Assembly: GCA_902489275.1 (NCBI GenBank)
Contig: CABTZK010000001.1
Coordinates: forward strand, 1 to 64,000
DNA from: an uncultured Porphyromonadaceae bacterium
GTDB taxonomy: Bacteria > Bacteroidota > Bacteroidia > Bacteroidales > Muribaculaceae
DNA: 64,000 bases
Direction of reading: 5' to 3'
Positions 63,157 to 64,000 of the stretch are shown piece after piece. The stretch's first letter is position 1, and every line of letters starts with the position of its first letter. The notes beneath the pieces were generated by a model that saw nothing but the letters and a program-made list of their open reading frames with translations, did no database searches and was not told the origin of the DNA. The position numbers were made by a program, and so were the translations under genes.

Positions 63157-64000
63157 TTAATTTTCTGTCGATGTTGTGTTATCGTTGTCATTTTCCAGAT
63201 TTTTTGCGGAGTTTTCCTGAAGGTCGATGTTTTCTTCATCAGCATCTGCGGTCACACGCTCTTCTGCGTCAGCAGGTTCTGGTTGCGACCGCACCTTGCA
63301 CACCGATGCGATTTCATCATTTTTCTTTTCTAAGTTGATGAGTTTCACGCCTTGTGTGGCGCGTCCCATCACCCGAAGCTCTGAAACCCGCATTCTAATC
63401 ATGATGCCAGATTTGTTGATAATCACAAGGTCGTTGTCATCATTCACGTTCTTGATGCCGATGAGTTTTCCAGTCTTTTCGGTGATGTTGATGGTCTTCA
63501 CGCCCTTGCCGCCGCGGTTGGTCACCCGGTAGTCTTCAAGTTTGCTGCGCTTGCCCATGCCTTGCTCCGAAACCACGAGCACGTCTTGGTCGGTATTGTT
63601 GCGCATGCACACCATGCCCACGACCTCGTCGTCGGGACCGTCAAGGGTCATGCCTTTCACACCCGTTGCAGGGCGGCCCATTGGGCGGATTTTGGTTTCT
63701 GGGAAGCGAATGGCGCGGCCATTACGGCTTGCCAAGATAATATCGCTATCGCCCTCGGTGAGTACAGCGCCAATCAATTGGTCGCCTTCTATCAAGTTGA
63801 TAGCAATCACGCCATTGACACGTGGACGAGCGTATTGTGACAGGCTGGTTTTCTTCACAATGCCATTCTTGGTGGCAAACACAATGTTGTGGCTCTCGTT
63901 GTATTCTGCATCTTTTAGCTTCGTCACGCGCATCACAGCATTGACGCGGTTCTCAGGCCCCAAGTTGAGCACGTTCTGGATAGCGCGGCCTTTGGAGTTC
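63157..64000 (-). CDS. gyrA: DNA gyrase subunit A, C-terminal part (runs off the window)
   Basis: Only the last 280 or so codons are in the window; the 5' part lies beyond base 64000. What is visible is the DNA-wrapping beta-pinwheel domain with repeats such as IVFATKNGIVKKTSL, IILASRNGRAIRFPE and LVIINKSGIMIRM, and a GyrA-box core RGGKGVK (near 63500-63522). The very acidic tail (about 45 residues, DADEENIDLQENS) matches other gyrases. ParC is less likely because of the GyrA box. The gene would introduce negative supercoils with GyrB. Confidence 0.94.
   Translation of the reverse strand, partial: NSKGRAIQNVLNLGPENRVNAVMRVTKLKDAEYNESHNIVFATKNGIVKKTSLSQYARPRVNGVIAINLIEGDQLIGAVLTEGDSDIILASRNGRAIRFPETKIRPMGRPATGVKGMTLDGPDDEVVGMVCMRNNTDQDVLVVSEQGMGKRSKLEDYRVTNRGGKGVKTINITEKTGKLIGIKNVNDDNDLVIINKSGIMIRMRVSELRVMGRATQGVKLINLEKKNDEIASVCKVRSQPEPADAEERVTADADEENIDLQENSAKNLENDNDNTTSTEN

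Overview
The window is chromosomal, gene-dense DNA from a member of the Bacteroidales (Bacteroidota). The evidence is: a fused LpxC-FabZ lipid A gene; OstA-like, PorD-like (DUF4835) and five-repeat DUF349 proteins; a NusB with a long N-terminal extension; a fused DAHP synthase-chorismate mutase; and many upstream regions carrying the Bacteroidetes housekeeping promoter pattern TTTG-N19/20-TAnnTTTG. I see no insertion sequence, prophage, CRISPR array, rRNA or tRNA. Family-level placement (Muribaculaceae, Prevotellaceae and so on) cannot be settled by eye.

Layout. 1-3.4 kb, minus strand: a methyl-cycle/AI-2 unit, mtnN-luxS, followed by class III fbp. 3.4-9.3 kb: a free-standing B3/B4 tRNA-editing-like protein with a YrdC/TsaC-type protein, thioredoxin, an ABC-F ATPase and a secreted M13 peptidase. 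9.4-17.7 kb, plus strand: dnaN, an epsilon-type exonuclease, porD-like, recN, rlmB, then nusB, yajC, ybbR-like and coaE. 17.8-21.4 kb, minus strand: gpmI and a three-gene unit of unknown role (secreted protein, cytidylate-kinase-like protein, and a membrane-anchored protein whose frame is broken). 21.7-28.1 kb: a sugar nucleotidyltransferase, a Fur-fold regulator beside purA, a DUF1015 protein, yraN and guaB. 28.2-35.5 kb: envelope biogenesis (two parvulin-type isomerases, an OstA-like protein) running into mutL. 35.5-41.9 kb: PHP phosphoesterase, DUF349 protein, a polyprenyl-phosphate sugar transferase and recQ.

41.9-50.5 kb is the most distinctive part. A tightly coupled minus-strand operon, iorA-iorB-aminotransferase-tnaA, is followed by a secreted C1 peptidase and is transcribed divergently from a fused ADP-forming acyl-CoA synthetase. 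Two back-to-back promoters with close to perfect consensus lie in the 219-bp gap. Together these genes could take peptides to aromatic amino acids, then by transamination to aryl-pyruvates, by ferredoxin-linked oxidation to aryl-acetyl-CoA, and finally to aryl-acetate plus ATP. Tryptophanase provides a competing branch to indole, pyruvate and ammonia. This is the peptide-fermentation logic known from archaea such as Pyrococcus, packaged as one gut-type bacterial locus.

50.6-64 kb: lepA, a LolC/E-like permease, a Yip1-like membrane protein, smpB, a PAP2 phosphatase, a 0.6-kb low-information gap with a gene remnant and a small tandem repeat, aroG-chorismate mutase, the lipid A genes lpxD-lpxC/fabZ-lpxA, two paralogous secreted TPR proteins, and the C-terminal part of gyrA, which runs off the right end.
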